DNA of 64,000 nt from Pocillopora verrucosa (Eukaryota; Cnidaria; Anthozoa; Scleractinia; Pocilloporidae): the NCBI RefSeq assembly GCF_036669915.1, contig NC_089318.1, positions 15,167,628 to 15,231,627 on the forward strand. Direction: 5' to 3'. Numbering within the stretch: the first letter of the stretch is position 1; every line of letters starts with the position of its first letter. The translations under genes were made by a program, and so were the position numbers. Positions 1-10,405 of this stretch are shown here, one piece after another. The notes under the pieces were generated by a model that was given only the letters and a program-made list of their open reading frames with translations, was not told where the DNA came from and searched no databases.

Positions 1-300
1 TATTCGAGGTGTGAGCTTGGGACGCCTCTGCTCAGACTCCTTAATTGCAAGCGCAACAGCACCCCAGCACCCCAGCACCCCGGGGTTGTAAGATTGCATG
101 TAAACGCGTTTTATTTTTCGACCACGGCTAGGCGGGTTACCTCATTTACCTGGGGTCCCCCACCTCCATGTAAACAGGGCTTAAGGTACTCCAGTTGGCG
201 CCCTTACGGGGACGGCAGACCCAATAACTCAAGATAAAATAAAGAAGGTCCTGCTCTTTTTTCAAATCAAGGGAAATTTTCTACCTGGAAGGCCACTTAC
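1..300. other. Left edge, no gene recognised
   Basis: No open frame of note. A short direct repeat of the unit ACCCCAGC/CACCCCAGC lies at about 59-82. The right boundary is set by the splice donor (minus strand, ACTTAC at 295-300) of the fragment described next. Confidence 0.5.
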
Positions 301-911
301 ATTGAAGGTATGGTTCCACTTCGGCTGAAATGCTTGGAATGGGGGAAGGATAGCTATGCATTTTGCCAAGGACAATAGCACGTATATGCATACTTGTAGT
401 GGCCATGGTTCTTGTAAAGAAGTAAAGCAAGCCTGTAGACATCAAAGAGCCTGTCACCATCTCCTTCTTTTACAGCATCCTGGAATTCAGCTAAAACAAG
501 TCCAAATGCAAGTTTGGTACTGTGGTAATTGAATTTGTAGTCAGCTTTATCTTCACTGCAAGGAGTCTCATCAATGTCTAACTTTTGTCCATGTTTCTGC
601 TCTTCATGTCTACAGAGACAAAAAAGGAGATGGTGATTGTGACACAGCCAGTTTTACTGATTTTACAGTTTAATTCCAGTATTAATCAATCATATAGCTT
701 TACTTTAGGAAAAGTGAAATTGTTTTGATAAACTGTAAACCCTATGAGAACAGATATTTGAGGGCCACAATGCATAATCATTCTCACCTGTTACAAGTTG
801 CTTTAGTCTTGAATACTAAACCACACTGCACTCTGCAAATGTAATATCCAAATGGATCTCGCGTGTCAGAGCCATCAACAAATGACAAGCTGTGTACTTC
901 AACTTCTTCAA
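301..911 (-). pseudogene. C2H2 zinc finger / DUF6589-like gene fragment, two exons, frameshifted
   Basis: Two minus-strand exons can be read. Exon 911-788 follows an acceptor AACCAG and ends at donor GTGAGA. Exon 609-301 follows a pyrimidine-rich acceptor ending TGTAG and ends at donor GTAAGT. Together they encode a C2H2 finger (CRVQC, twelve residues, then HEEQKH) and, after it, a segment with YHSTKLAFGLVL, EFQDAVKEGDGDR, YRLALLLYKNHGHYKYAY and finally FQAFQPKWNHTFN. The last group resembles the DUF6589-type proteins that are abundant in cnidarian genomes and have no assigned function. About 75 bases before the exon end the frame must shift by one base, between KYAYTC and LLSLAKC, so this copy appears broken. 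No start exon and no downstream exons lie in the window. The family link is from memory of these motifs; the finger and splice sites are directly visible. Confidence 0.6.
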
Positions 912-2159
912 CTGGTTAATTTAATACGTAACATTACTGAAGTGTAAGCCTCTATTCATTTCACAATAAAGAAACAATTTTCAAGTGACAGTCATCATGG
1001 TCAATATTATGTTTATGCCTTCTAATGATCAAAGTTACTTTATGGATGGAAGATAGGTCAATTAGATGTTCTAGTGAGATGCTAAAAATTTATAAGTTAA
1101 TTACAGTGTGCTTATTACTGTTATTTAATAATTTCTTTGTTTTTCAGCAAGTGCCTTTAAGTGAATGAAAAAATAAGCAGTTATCAAAGGGGCTATTCAC
1201 ATGGATTTCTACATCTCTCACTCAGCGTTATAACGTTGACAAAAAATTTACTAAGCTGTTATAGAAAAATTAGTTACTACCTCATTTGATGAGCTTAATA
1301 CCTAAGGATGCTAAAGGCATTTGGACAAGCAAATGGTCTTTGTTTTGGGATGATCTTACTACAGTTGATCAACAAATGATTGCTACTTCAGAAGGAAAAA
1401 ATGTAATTAGAGAGAGAAGACTTCCTCATCATAATTCACTAACATGTAATGATGTTCAACACCATATACAATTATATTCAATAAAGCTGCTGAACTACAG
1501 CCTGTCTTCTTTCTTTTACATTTACACTTCAGGATTCTTAAGGTTATTCTACTGAAAAAGAACCTTTACTGAGACTTTTGTCAAACTTCACTTAGTAATT
1601 GATTATCACATAGGGACTTAAATTTGAAATAAGGATAGGGGGTCCCTATCCTCATTCTCCCCCCCCCCCCAAAGAAAAAAAGAAAAAGAAAATGGGGGGT
1701 CCTTCCCTTCAGGCTTAGGCTGAGTAATCACTCTCTGAAATCTTGTTTTGATTGGTTTTACTTAAGTCTTGTTTTCCTGCATCTTTTTTGCCCCCTTTTT
1801 TTTTACTCTTCGTGTAACTGTACATGTTTGAACGTTTGGCAAGGACCTTTCTACTCGTGTTACTCAAATTGGTACCAAACGTAGCAAACGAATATTTCTC
1901 TTCCTATGGAACTACTTGCTAAATGTGAAGCATATCTTCAATCCGTAAGAAATGATTAGTCTGGCCCTTTTCCGCGGCTATTTACAGGGAACCTAGGGCC
2001 AAGAAGACATAAAAGGTAGTAATTATCTGTAATTAATCTCTATAAAGTCGATGACCAGTGTCTGCAAGAGATCTTGAAATCCACCTGAGCGAACGTTTTG
2101 CGATCACTGGAAACGTAAACCTCTAAAATGATGTAACAATATTGTTGTCGCAATGGCTA
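912..2159. other. Intergenic, no gene recognised
   Basis: AT-rich sequence without convincing coding. A C-run of about 12 bases sits at 1659-1670, followed by a purine-rich stretch. An 89-residue open frame at 1286-1555 has no recognisable domain, splice context or conservation and is not called a gene. Confidence 0.5.
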
Positions 2160-2345
2160 AATGCCCAGTAGCAAAACAAGGTCTACAATAGGTCATTTAG
2201 TGTTAACAACGGAGTTGAAACGTAAATTGGCCGCTGTACAGAGTTTGAAGGCTGACGTTTCGAGCGTTAGCCCTTCGTCAGTGCGATTAAAGGAATTGTG
2301 GGTTGTGTGTGGGTTTATATGCAGAAAATGGAGCTACCCTATTGG
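2160..2345. repeat. Dispersed repeat (copy of the 16.2-kb hairpin family)
   Basis: The segment with TTTAGTGTTAACAAC, then GAGTTGAAACGTAAATTGG and GCTGACGTTTCGAGCGTTAG recurs, in both orientations, at 16214-16400. Here only one arm is present and it continues into GGGTTTATATGCAGAAAATG, which is not part of the hairpin at 16.2 kb. Small ORFs in this area are shadows of the repeat. Confidence 0.7.
2258..2281 (-). ncRNA. Hammerhead-ribozyme-like core (candidate)
   Basis: On the minus strand the order is CTGACGA (2281-2275), one A, GGGC-TAAC-GCTC (2273-2262, a four-pair stem with a TAAC loop) and GAAA (2261-2258). This matches the hammerhead layout CUGANGA - stem II - GAAA except for an unpaired A at the base of stem II. 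Such motifs are known at the ends of Penelope-like retroelements. Stems I and III were not established, so activity is unproven and the match may be chance conserved within the repeat. Confidence 0.3.
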
Positions 2346-3508
2346 TGGGAATATGGCGACGACGCTTTTCCCTACATCTAGGCACTTCGGAAAGCCGCAA
2401 AACACTAGCACAAAAATGTACCTTCCAAATGGACGCTCTAAATCCCCACGGTATCAGTGAGCGCTTTTCATCCAAACAAACATCAAATACTCTTTACGTT
2501 TGGAGGAGAATTTATGTGAAATTCAGTGAATATTTTTCACTGCCGGATATTTAGTCTATAAATACAGGCGTTTAGTGTTAACAGATAAAACTCGCTGAAC
2601 TCAGGTTAATTAAGGCCTGGGTCACCCTGTCTTTAACCCATATTTTCACAAAATTGAGAGTAACTTAGCTATTTTGCGAGGGATTTTCCTCATACTTGGC
2701 AGAAATGTGTATCACTACCATCTCTCTCGGACTGAATTGTGGCAGCGTAATATGATACTCTCAACAGCCAAAAACAGTTAATTTAGGCGCCAAATTGATC
2801 GGTTGCTTTCTTGAGCAAATTCCCACCACTAAACACATGGCAAATAAAAATGCAGTTATCGCTATGAATATTTGAGACGTTTTTCATTGTTTTCCCACTT
2901 GGAATGGTTGCCAAAAAAAAGAGAGATGTGCTAGGCAGATTAAATCAAGTTTTGTCTCTGCGAAGCTGCTTCCTCTATCATGGTCTTCGCCCGAAAACAT
3001 CTTAGCCTTTACCTGGTTCCAACCGCTATCAACGAAAGTAATCCCACAGGTTCCTATTTATTTGGAAAAAAGACAAATTAAAACTGTTTAAGAGGTGGGA
3101 ATTTTGAAACTCGCAGTCACGTAATTCAACTTAGTGTCCGCCATTTTGACACGCGAGTCACGCGAGTGTTCAGAAGCAATAATTTACCAAATACTAATTG
3201 GAGCAATCTCAGAAGTAACACAGGCGAACTTTGTATACTTTTGATGATATTTATTTCTTTTCCTCGTTTTCTGAGGTCGATTGCATCTCTGTAAATCCAG
3301 GGTTAGATCGCCTTTGACAGTTCTAATAAAACACAATTGCAAATTTGGGCGGTAAGAATAGAGAACGTTTGTAATTTTATCCCAAGTAGTATCATATAAC
3401 GAGACTGAATTACAATTTTGGCGCAAAACTTGAAAGTTATCGCACTGATTCCTTGAAACTCTTCAAGGTTTTTTTCCCTAACAACGGTACTACTCGATAA
3501 CGAGCTAA
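2346..3508. other. Region upstream of the 3509 ORF, no gene recognised
   Basis: No coding seen. Positions 2600-2624 (CTCAGGTTAATTAAGG followed by CCTGGGTCA) recur inverted with one mismatch at about 7084-7107, so the two copies bracket the ORF and the kinase-like pseudogene. Whether they are terminal repeats of one element or separate repeat pieces cannot be decided here. Confidence 0.4.
3138..3150 (-). promoter_or_regulatory. YY1-like motif upstream of the 3509 ORF
   Basis: CCGCCATTTTGAC at 3138-3150 reads as AAAATGGCGG on the minus strand, the classic YY1 consensus, about 360 bases before the ORF start. A second AAAATGGCGG in the opposite orientation lies near 6964-6973. Promoter function is inferred only. 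Confidence 0.3.
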
Positions 3509-4195
3509 GTGTATTCGTGTGAAACGAAAATGTCTGTCATTTTTAATTGTGGATTTGCAAGAGTTGCTGTAATTGAGAGCTTTCGTAAGGTTGGAAGTGC
3601 TTCGGTTGAAACTAACCCTAGTGAAAAGTGGAAGAACTATCTTTCAGCGTTCGAGGGTGACAGTCAGGAAGTCTTTGCGGTCGAACGTTCCACCTACGTC
3701 AAGAAATCCAAAGCAATTTACAGCTCTTTCCGAAAGATGAACTCAAAAGCCAGGGCCAAGTACCAAGATACGTTTTCAATGGTAAACTGGAAAGCTCTTA
3801 ATACAGCGCAGAAGAAACAGCACACATTGTCAAATTGTGGAGGTTGTCAAGTGCACTATTATGCCATCCATAATTTTTTCCCTAGTGGAGAAACTTTCAA
3901 AACCCGAAAACTTTTAAAAGAGGCCCTTATTGAAAGTGGGGTGAAGACACAAAGTAAAGTGAAACCAACGCAAAAAGCCATTAAAACTGCTGTAAAACAC
4001 ATTTATTCAAAAGTGAATGGCCACTTTGAGAAAATATTTAAAATAAGCTTTGCTGAAGCACAAACAAAAGTGAAGGAACTTCAGCTCCAAAAAAAGAAAG
4101 ACGCAATTGAGAAAAAGCGGCAGCGTCGAGGGAGAGCACGCCAAGAAAAAAATAAAATCCAATGCCAATGTCTAGTCCATCTGGAGGAGGAGTAA
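3509..4195 (+). CDS. Uncharacterised 228-residue protein, Lys-rich C terminus
   Basis: An uninterrupted ORF of 228 codons. I do not recognise a named domain. The middle has a well-ordered composition with WKALNTAQKKQHTLSNCGGC and a later Cys/Tyr stretch (CQVHYYAIHNFFPSGE). Residues around 150-215 are strongly basic and probably helical (KVKPTQKAIKTAVKHIYSK, then KVKELQLQKKKDAIEKKRQRR), suggesting a coiled or nucleic-acid-binding tail. The ATG at 3509 has a second in-frame ATG at codon 8, so the true start is uncertain. A kinase-like pseudogene follows about 130 bases downstream after an acceptor-like TTTTCCAG at about 4315-4322. My inference is that the ORF and the kinase were parts of one gene with an intron between them. 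The ORF being intact while the kinase half is broken could mean recent decay. Confidence 0.5.
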   Translation: MYSCETKMSVIFNCGFARVAVIESFRKVGSASVETNPSEKWKNYLSAFEGDSQEVFAVERSTYVKKSKAIYSSFRKMNSKARAKYQDTFSMVNWKALNTAQKKQHTLSNCGGCQVHYYAIHNFFPSGETFKTRKLLKEALIESGVKTQSKVKPTQKAIKTAVKHIYSKVNGHFEKIFKISFAEAQTKVKELQLQKKKDAIEKKRQRRGRARQEKNKIQCQCLVHLEEE

Positions 4196-4322
4196 TGTTT
4201 CTAGTTACTTTACAGTAATTTGCATGCCAAACAATGAGATCAACAATCTTCACCTTTACTTGTGTTGCAATCTAGCATTTATTTAAGCACACCCTCTATA
4301 ATATATTTGCCTTCATTTTCCA

Positions 4323-5056
4323 GTTTTTTAAAAGGAATGCAAGTACCAAATAATCCACTGTAAACTTAATCAATCATACTGAACTTCTTCAAACCAATGG
4401 AGAGAATATAATACTGGGAGAAGGATCCTATGGTTAATGCCTTCTGAGACAGTACACATGATTTGATATAAAGGTTGTAGAAAAACAGTCTCTGATGCAG
4501 GACACCACAGAGATAATGAAGGAGGCTCACATTATGCAGGCACTCGCACATAAAAATACCCCAACCATAATAGGTGTGCAGCTTCAAAAGCAGCCCATTC
4601 CCTTAATAATGGAGATTAAAGGGGAAGACAATACATCTGTAACAATAAGCAAACTATTGTCTTGTCAGAAAAAGAGTGCAACAATACAGAATGTGCAAAG
4701 CTCACTCATAACAAATGACTGGTTAATTATTTCACATGATTTGACAAAAGCCCTTTCACATATTCATACAAAAGGCTTTCTTCACTGTGATTTGAAGGCT
4801 AATAATTTTCTTGTGAGTAACAAACATGGTTACATCATCAATTTTGGAAAAGCATGTGACAGCTCCTTTCCTCCTGCAAAGAATTAATGAAGCCAGTGAT
4901 ATTTTTTCCCTTGGTAAAATTCTGTTCAAAGTAGGTGTTAGGCAAAACATTCCACTTTTGGTTTCCATGGCTCAAGAATGTTTGGATGCCAGCCCTGTAA
5001 GAAGACCAACAACAACAGGCATTATGGCAACACTGGCTTCCATAATATCTCACTGA
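4323..5056 (+). pseudogene. Divergent protein-kinase domain, broken
   Basis: Reading the plus strand with frame corrections gives the kinase landmarks in order. A glycine loop GEGSYG lies near 4415-4432. FDIKVVEKQ follows with a candidate ATP lysine, and MKEAHIMQALAHKN fits helix C. The catalytic loop HCDLKANNFL replaces the usual HRDLKxxN but keeps the Asp and Asn. NFG stands in place of DFG, then SDIFSLGKILF and a C-lobe end. The activation segment between NFG and SDIFSLG is largely missing. In-frame stops follow GEGSYG and precede FDIKVV, a frameshift is needed near 4370, and another near 4880 joins the N- and C-lobe pieces. DFG to NFG would weaken metal binding even in an intact relative. 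It follows the 3509-4195 ORF and may be its former C-terminal part. Confidence 0.55.
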
Positions 5057-7380
5057 ATACAATAAGCTTAAGCAGGGGTTTCACGGGCCTGACACTGGGC
5101 AAATTGACTGGCTGGGAACATAATTTCTCCTGCATGTTGTGACTGACATAAATCAGAATCAAAACATATTTTGCCTGCTTCCTCATACATTTCCCATCAC
5201 CTCAAAATCTTAATGAAACCTCTGCTTAAGAAAGTAATAATTAACACTCTAATCAGGTAAAGTGACCCTAGCCATGTCACGGCAGGAGTCTTTTTATTGG
5301 GCTTTGCAAGGTTAAAATTACAATGTATGTGCATGTCTTAAGCAAGTTTATGTGTGCTCTTGGTCTAAACTAATTTTGTACTTCTGCTTTACGAATTGTG
5401 AATGAATGTTAGAGGGACATTTTTAATAATGCACAGATAAGGTGCTCTAGGGTCCATCAGGTACAAATTACTTCATAGGTCATACTCGTGTCTATAATTT
5501 TACATTGCTGCTAGATGACATACATGTACCGATTTATTTCCCAATTCCTGCCAATTATTGATCTATGAAATTGAATTTAGGCAAGCAACTGGCAGATCAA
5601 ACTTAAAATTATAAACCAGAGTTTTAACCAGTTAGGCCACCATAGCCTTCTAACAGGAATATTGACTTGGAAGAGCACCAAAAAAAAGCAAGAAATATAA
5701 TTTTAAAATTTTCCTTTCTGACTTTGTAACAAGGGAAACCTATCCTGCTCTTAAGATGGCACATCTTTTATGAGTAGGGCTGAGAAGATGACACATCTTA
5801 TACCAGTTTGTGTTTGCTCTTGTCGCAAAAAAAAACAGTGCCCCACTTGGGGCAACAGTAAGCACTGGTAATTAATCATGTTTTATCAACAAAGAGGTAA
5901 GGCTATGGTCAGAATCATATGCATGTATCAGAACTTTTGTGATGCATTTGAATTAAAAGATACTCCACTGGTGTAGTGGGTAGAATATTTACATTCAAAT
6001 AGACACATATATCAATTACAAGTCCATCATTGACAATGATTGTTGCAATTATTACCGGTCAAAACTTAAAAACCAAACTGTTGACTATAATTAAAACTGA
6101 TATAACATGATTTAAAAACCAAAAAAATGCCTCATAAATAGCACCATTAACATGCTTGTAATAAATTAGTTGTGTGGAATAACTGGATGGACCTCTTCAA
6201 GAAAACAAATAGGGATAACAGTAAATAAAACTGGTTTTAATCAAGTAGATTCCCTTTGGAATCTGCAAGGGCTGGCTGGTTTTCTGTGTGAGTAATTAAA
6301 ATTATTATTATTATATATTTATAGCAATTCAGTAAGGGACCTCGGAATAAACTAACGCACATTAGTACAGCTTTTTTCCTCTTAGTTTTCAAGGGACAAT
6401 TTATGACAAGACAATCTGCATCTTACATGTCAGCAATTAAACTTACCTAACAACTGCTTTGGGGGATTACGTTTGTCAGTAAATTCATCTGCTTCTTGGA
6501 GAAATTGTTTCCAAAGCATTCAAAAGCCTAAATTTTGATAAATACCATAAGTTTACACATCATGATGTGATAGAGGATTTATCAAGCTAAATCTAATTTC
6601 AAAATTGAATGGTATATCCACAATGAAACTTTTCTCTATGCATTTGTTACAAAACATAGTACTTTTTTCTATGCAAAAGTTACAAACATTGTAAAACGCT
6701 ATTGAGCTCTAGAAATGAGCGCTATATTATAAATTCATGTTGCATTGTATTTGCAGTGAAATCAATGAACATGTTGAGAGCGGTGTTTAGAAGTCTTCGT
6801 AGGTTCAAAAGGGTTCTCTTTGGCTTTAAGATAGCGATATCATGCCATTTTTTGAGGAAATGAAGATAGCAAAGAAAATGTTATTACCTTCCTTTGATGT
6901 CTTCCTCTAGATTGTCGGATTCACCAGCGAAGATGGGAAAAACCAATGCAAAGCCGACACTTCAAAATGGCGGTGCCGTTCACGAACTACACGATCTTGA
7001 TTCCAAGTAACTATGGTTACTCGCGCAGTCCACGCGAATTCCGCGAACCTTGCTGGGGGGGCACTGGAGGCGAAAATCATTTTTGACCCAAGCCTTAATT
7101 AACCTGAGAAGAAGACTATCGGACAGTTTGACGAAACGCGTCAGAGAATGAAGAAGTATTACAACTACTATCCGAAGAATGCTGCTCACTTGTTTAGTTT
7201 TAAAAAACTCAATTATAACGAATAGGACTTCAACTACTCCAGTTTTCTTTGCTCTATAATCAAGATGTGTACATAAATCAGGTCTGAAAACGGAAATGGT
7301 ATACATACATGTACGCAAATTTTACCTTGAAAGTTTCCTAGAGGAGCAAATCCACCTCAAACGAGATAAATATGTTAGTA
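5057..7380. other. Intergenic, no gene recognised
   Basis: AT-rich, with short A-runs and an ATT run near 6302-6316. The inverted partner of the 2600-2624 repeat lies at about 7084-7107 and a YY1-like AAAATGGCGG near 6964. A 112-residue minus-strand open frame at 6980-7318 spans this repeat and shows no domain. Confidence 0.5.
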
Positions 7381-7660
7381 AAATTTACGTCTCGGTATTG
7401 ATAATTTCGACATCAGCCCCAACTGAATCAGCCAAAAGGGAAATTACCGTTAGCAAAGGTGCCATTATAATTTGAATAAGCGAAAAGGGAAATTACAGTC
7501 GGCATACGGGCCTCAAGAGTCTCTTTATTTTGTTCAGAAGTTTTAATTAGAAGAGACTCCTGTTGTGTTTCAGACTAGGACAAGTACGCCTCAAACACAC
7601 ACACACACAGTGTTGATGCTGTTTGTACCAATATTTAAGGATCCTACAACTGTAAATGTA
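7381..7660. repeat. Dispersed repeat shared with 38.2 and 42.7 kb
   Basis: The segment containing TTCGACATCAG, CCATTATAATTTGAATAAGCG and AAAAGGGAAATTA recurs in the same orientation at about 38215-38420 and 42725-42840, and its right end (GCTGTTTG-ACCAATATTT) also at 38410-38430. The latter copies sit at junctions of the TRAF array, so this family lies at several array breakpoints. Confidence 0.6.
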
Positions 7661-7734
7661 AACCCGGATATTATAGAGATGGATGGATCTGCAACATTAG
7701 GATATTCAAATTGTCATTTATAAATTGACACAGA

Positions 7735-8705
7735 ACAAGAGCTCCTTACCCAAGAGAAGAGCTTTGATACAAAGCATGTAGCCTACGTGTAGCCGTACCC
7801 TCACCCCGCTAAGGTGAAACGGAGGCGAGGCAACGTCTACGCAAACCTGACACTAATCGCGTTCAGTGACGTTACTCTTTTGCAAGAAAATATGTAATGA
7901 TTTTTTATTGGTTAACCCCTTTTTCCGATTCTTTCGTCGTTTGTGATTGGTTCGAGCTGGTAATTTATTTTCATACTAACGAACGAGATGATAAACAAAA
8001 TGTTTTCACGGTCAACTTTCAAACAACAGCGATTTACGATAAGGTTTTAGGGCAAATTTACGCAAATTTTGGGAAAGAGACATTTCAAGAAGAACAGCAG
8101 AAAGCAATAGATATGTTTTTCAAAGGAAACGATGTCTCCGTTTCGTTACCAATTGGCTATGGAAAATCTTTACTATATCAAGCAGCGCCAGTGATCGATC
8201 GCCTCTCCTCTCTAGAAGAAAGTGGTCACTACATTTCTTGTGCCACCCGTTAAAGCTCTCACAGGAGACCACGTGCACTATATCTTAATGTACTTGGGCC
8301 AAGAGGAATGTCCACCTTTGCGAATGCAACTAAGCTAAATTAAACATGGCTAGTTGTTTCTTGCAGCGATTCTTTCGACTGAGAAAAAGTCGGTCTTTCT
8401 TCATGCTTGCAGCGTAACTATCTCTTAAAGGAATCTGTGGAGTCCATGAGGATCCAACTATTTTCGACGACCGTGGCACTGTTTACAAATGCAGGTGCAA
8501 ACCGCGTGGACTTTGAAATCTAGTTTTGAAAGCGCGACGTCAATCGAGCATAGTCCTCTTCTTACTCTATACCAAAATCGCTCATAATCTTTTCCGATAA
8601 CCTAAAGCAAAGTATACATTTGAATTCGGACGCTGAATTGTAAATTTACCCGAAAAACCCGAAAATTGGAAAATGAATCCACTTCAATGTTGTTGTTTAT
8701 CTCGT
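7735..8705 (+). mobile_element. Dispersed element carrying a RecQ-like helicase fragment
   Basis: The left part (about 7735-7900: GAGCTCCTTACCCAAGAGAAG, TGTAGCCGTACCC, AAGGTGAAACGGAGGCGAGG) and the right part (about 8340-8705: GCGATTCTTTCGACTGAGAAA, GACCGTGGCACTG, AACATTGTTG-like end) both recur in inverted orientation at 18940-19495, where the helicase-coding middle is absent. The left part alone recurs inverted at about 15965-16085. This pattern fits a transposable element with internally deleted derivatives. The superfamily was not identified and exact ends are uncertain. Confidence 0.5.
7960..8335 (+). pseudogene. RecQ-like DEAD/DEAH helicase, N-terminal piece, frameshifted
   Basis: An open frame from 7897 to 8253 contains FGKETFQEEQQKAIDMFF (the RecQ-type FRxxQxxAI motif 0 region), then KGNDVSVSLPIGYGKSLLYQ. 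This is a Walker A/motif I with Thr replaced by Ile but GKS kept. After AAPVIDRL the frame shifts, and the next frame continues TTFLVPPVKALTGDHVHYIL, equivalent to motif Ia (PLKALxxDQV), before a stop. Motif II (DEAH) and everything after it are missing. RecQ helicases are normally several hundred residues long, so this is a small dead piece. It lies inside the dispersed element 7735-8705, so it probably spread as part of repeats. Confidence 0.65.
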
Positions 8706-10149
8706 TAAGAGGGTCTGGTAGGGGTACAATTTTTAGTTGAAAATTTCGGCCATTTATCAGTTCTCAGTTTTATTTCAGGCATTTGTCAGTTGTTAGTTAA
8801 ATAACTGTTATTAATTAACTTGGCGACTTAACTATTACTTTTCGACCCTATTTTTGGCTTAAAGGCATATATATAGCATACTTTCGAAAAACTAAGTCGA
8901 AAATTAAAACAATAAAAACTTGGAATTAAATAATTCCAAGATCTTCCAAGTTACTTTCAGTCTTTGTTTGAAGGGTGTTTAAAGTGTAAATAAGTTACAA
9001 CTCTTCCGAACACAAACTTCTGTTGGCCCGTGCTCAACTTTAAAACATTCCTTTTCAACCACTTAGCCTGTCAAAATGTTGGAAAGCTTTTGTCGCTGCT
9101 GAGCTCTACTGGCTGATATCCAAAGAAAAAATCTTTCCCTAATTCCGCCAACAAGTCCACTTTGGTGGAATCTTGTAGCTTCTTGTAGACGGCCGGCGGT
9201 AAAGAGATAGTCGTTGTTAATTGAAGCTATGCTGTTGTGCAGGCGGTGCATTCCTTCTTGAGGATAAAGGTAACGACAGACCGGCATGGACTCCCGATGG
9301 CGAAAATTTTTTTTGGGATCACTTTCTGAAGGAGCTTAGAAACCAGGCTCAACTCAGTAGCCAAGCCTACTGAATTTGTGCCCAAGCCCTTCCTTGATTG
9401 CGTGACCTTTTTTGCCACTAGTTCATGTCGTCACACTGGAGAATACGGGAAACATCGGCGTGTGGTAAACACAAGCTCAAAGTTTTAAAGCAGTTAAGTG
9501 AAAAACGTTTTGGGACCGAAAGGTGAGTAAGCATTTTAGTGTTTTACTACCTAAATTTAGTGTTTTGCTTTGTAGTTTTACAACGTACAGTAAATAGTCA
9601 AATTAATAACTAGAAAAGCCTTCACCTAAAATTTAACTCTATATTAATAAGCTGATACCTTGATCTGATATCTCGATTTCCTATATAACGTGTACAACTG
9701 TTGCTTAAGTTTGCAATATTACTGATATTTTTATCATAACAGGATTTTCATAAAAATTATTTGACACCGGATTCTCATACAAATACTGCAAGGTCAAGCC
9801 TTCAAGACTGCAGTAAGGTCTATTGAATATAGTTAAAGTACTGAATTTCACTCTATGACTACAGAATATGGGGCCTTTTAATGTACCAAAAAAAAAGCTT
9901 CCTTGGCTCATCTGCATCAAGCCACCTAACATAATGCAATTAAGGTCTTGTTTCTTGTATCCCGAGTCAGTGCTGAGTTAGAATTAATATTTAAATCTTA
10001 ATTATAATCATTTAAATCCAACTGAATGTATTTCTTTTATTACTTTTCCACTGACTGCCAAACCAGCAAGCCTTGAGGCATTAAACAGTAAGGACTTTTA
10101 ACAAGGCCCTGTATTGAATACATGCAGCCACTTTGGAGGAGGGGAGTGG
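8706..10149. other. Intergenic, weak signals only
   Basis: TCAGTT-type units (GTCAGTTGTTAGTTA) at 8755-8805 recur at 15840-15920. A perfect 10-bp inverted repeat, CTTGGAATTA-AA-TAATTCCAAG, is at 8919-8940. Two overlapping minus-strand open frames (9418-9227 and 9287-9063) may be one frameshifted reading, but no family was recognised. Confidence 0.4.
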
Positions 10150-10405
10150 TATACAATATAAAATGAAGAGAGCCAAATTGACCCCAAATGCCAAATTGGC
10201 CTCAATGTCTTGTGGACCAGTTTGGCCTCTCGAGGCTCGTTTTAGACTATTTAAGCTAAGACGGGTCGCACAGGTACCAATTCGACCCCTCCAAAATATG
10301 AGTTGGCCCAAATGAATTCTACTTTGGAGCTTTTTCTCAATTTGGCCCTTTCAAGAGCCAAGAAGAATTTACCAATTTGGCTCCAAGGTGGTGCAATTTT
10401 TGAAA
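10150..10405. repeat. Repeat rich in CCAATTTGGC palindromes
   Basis: The segment is filled with GCCAAATTGG, CCAATTTGGCC and GACCCC blocks. A related segment lies at 14185-14420. The small ORFs here are by-products of the repeats. Confidence 0.55.

Noticed and set aside
1286..1555. 89-residue plus-strand frame
   Set aside because: No domain, low-complexity end, no promoter or splice signals, AT-rich surroundings.
2161..2554. Overlapping frames in the repeat at 2.2-2.5 kb
   Set aside because: They lie in or beside the dispersed hairpin-family repeat and no domain was recognised.
6980..7318. Minus-strand 112-residue frame, and a CTGA...GAAACG pattern on the plus strand near 7103
   Set aside because: No domain or splice context. 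The pattern was considered as a third hammerhead core but the CTGANGA spacing is wrong and no good stem II forms.
9063..9418. Two overlapping minus-strand frames possibly one frameshifted gene
   Set aside because: No recognisable motif in either frame; length and position are compatible with chance.
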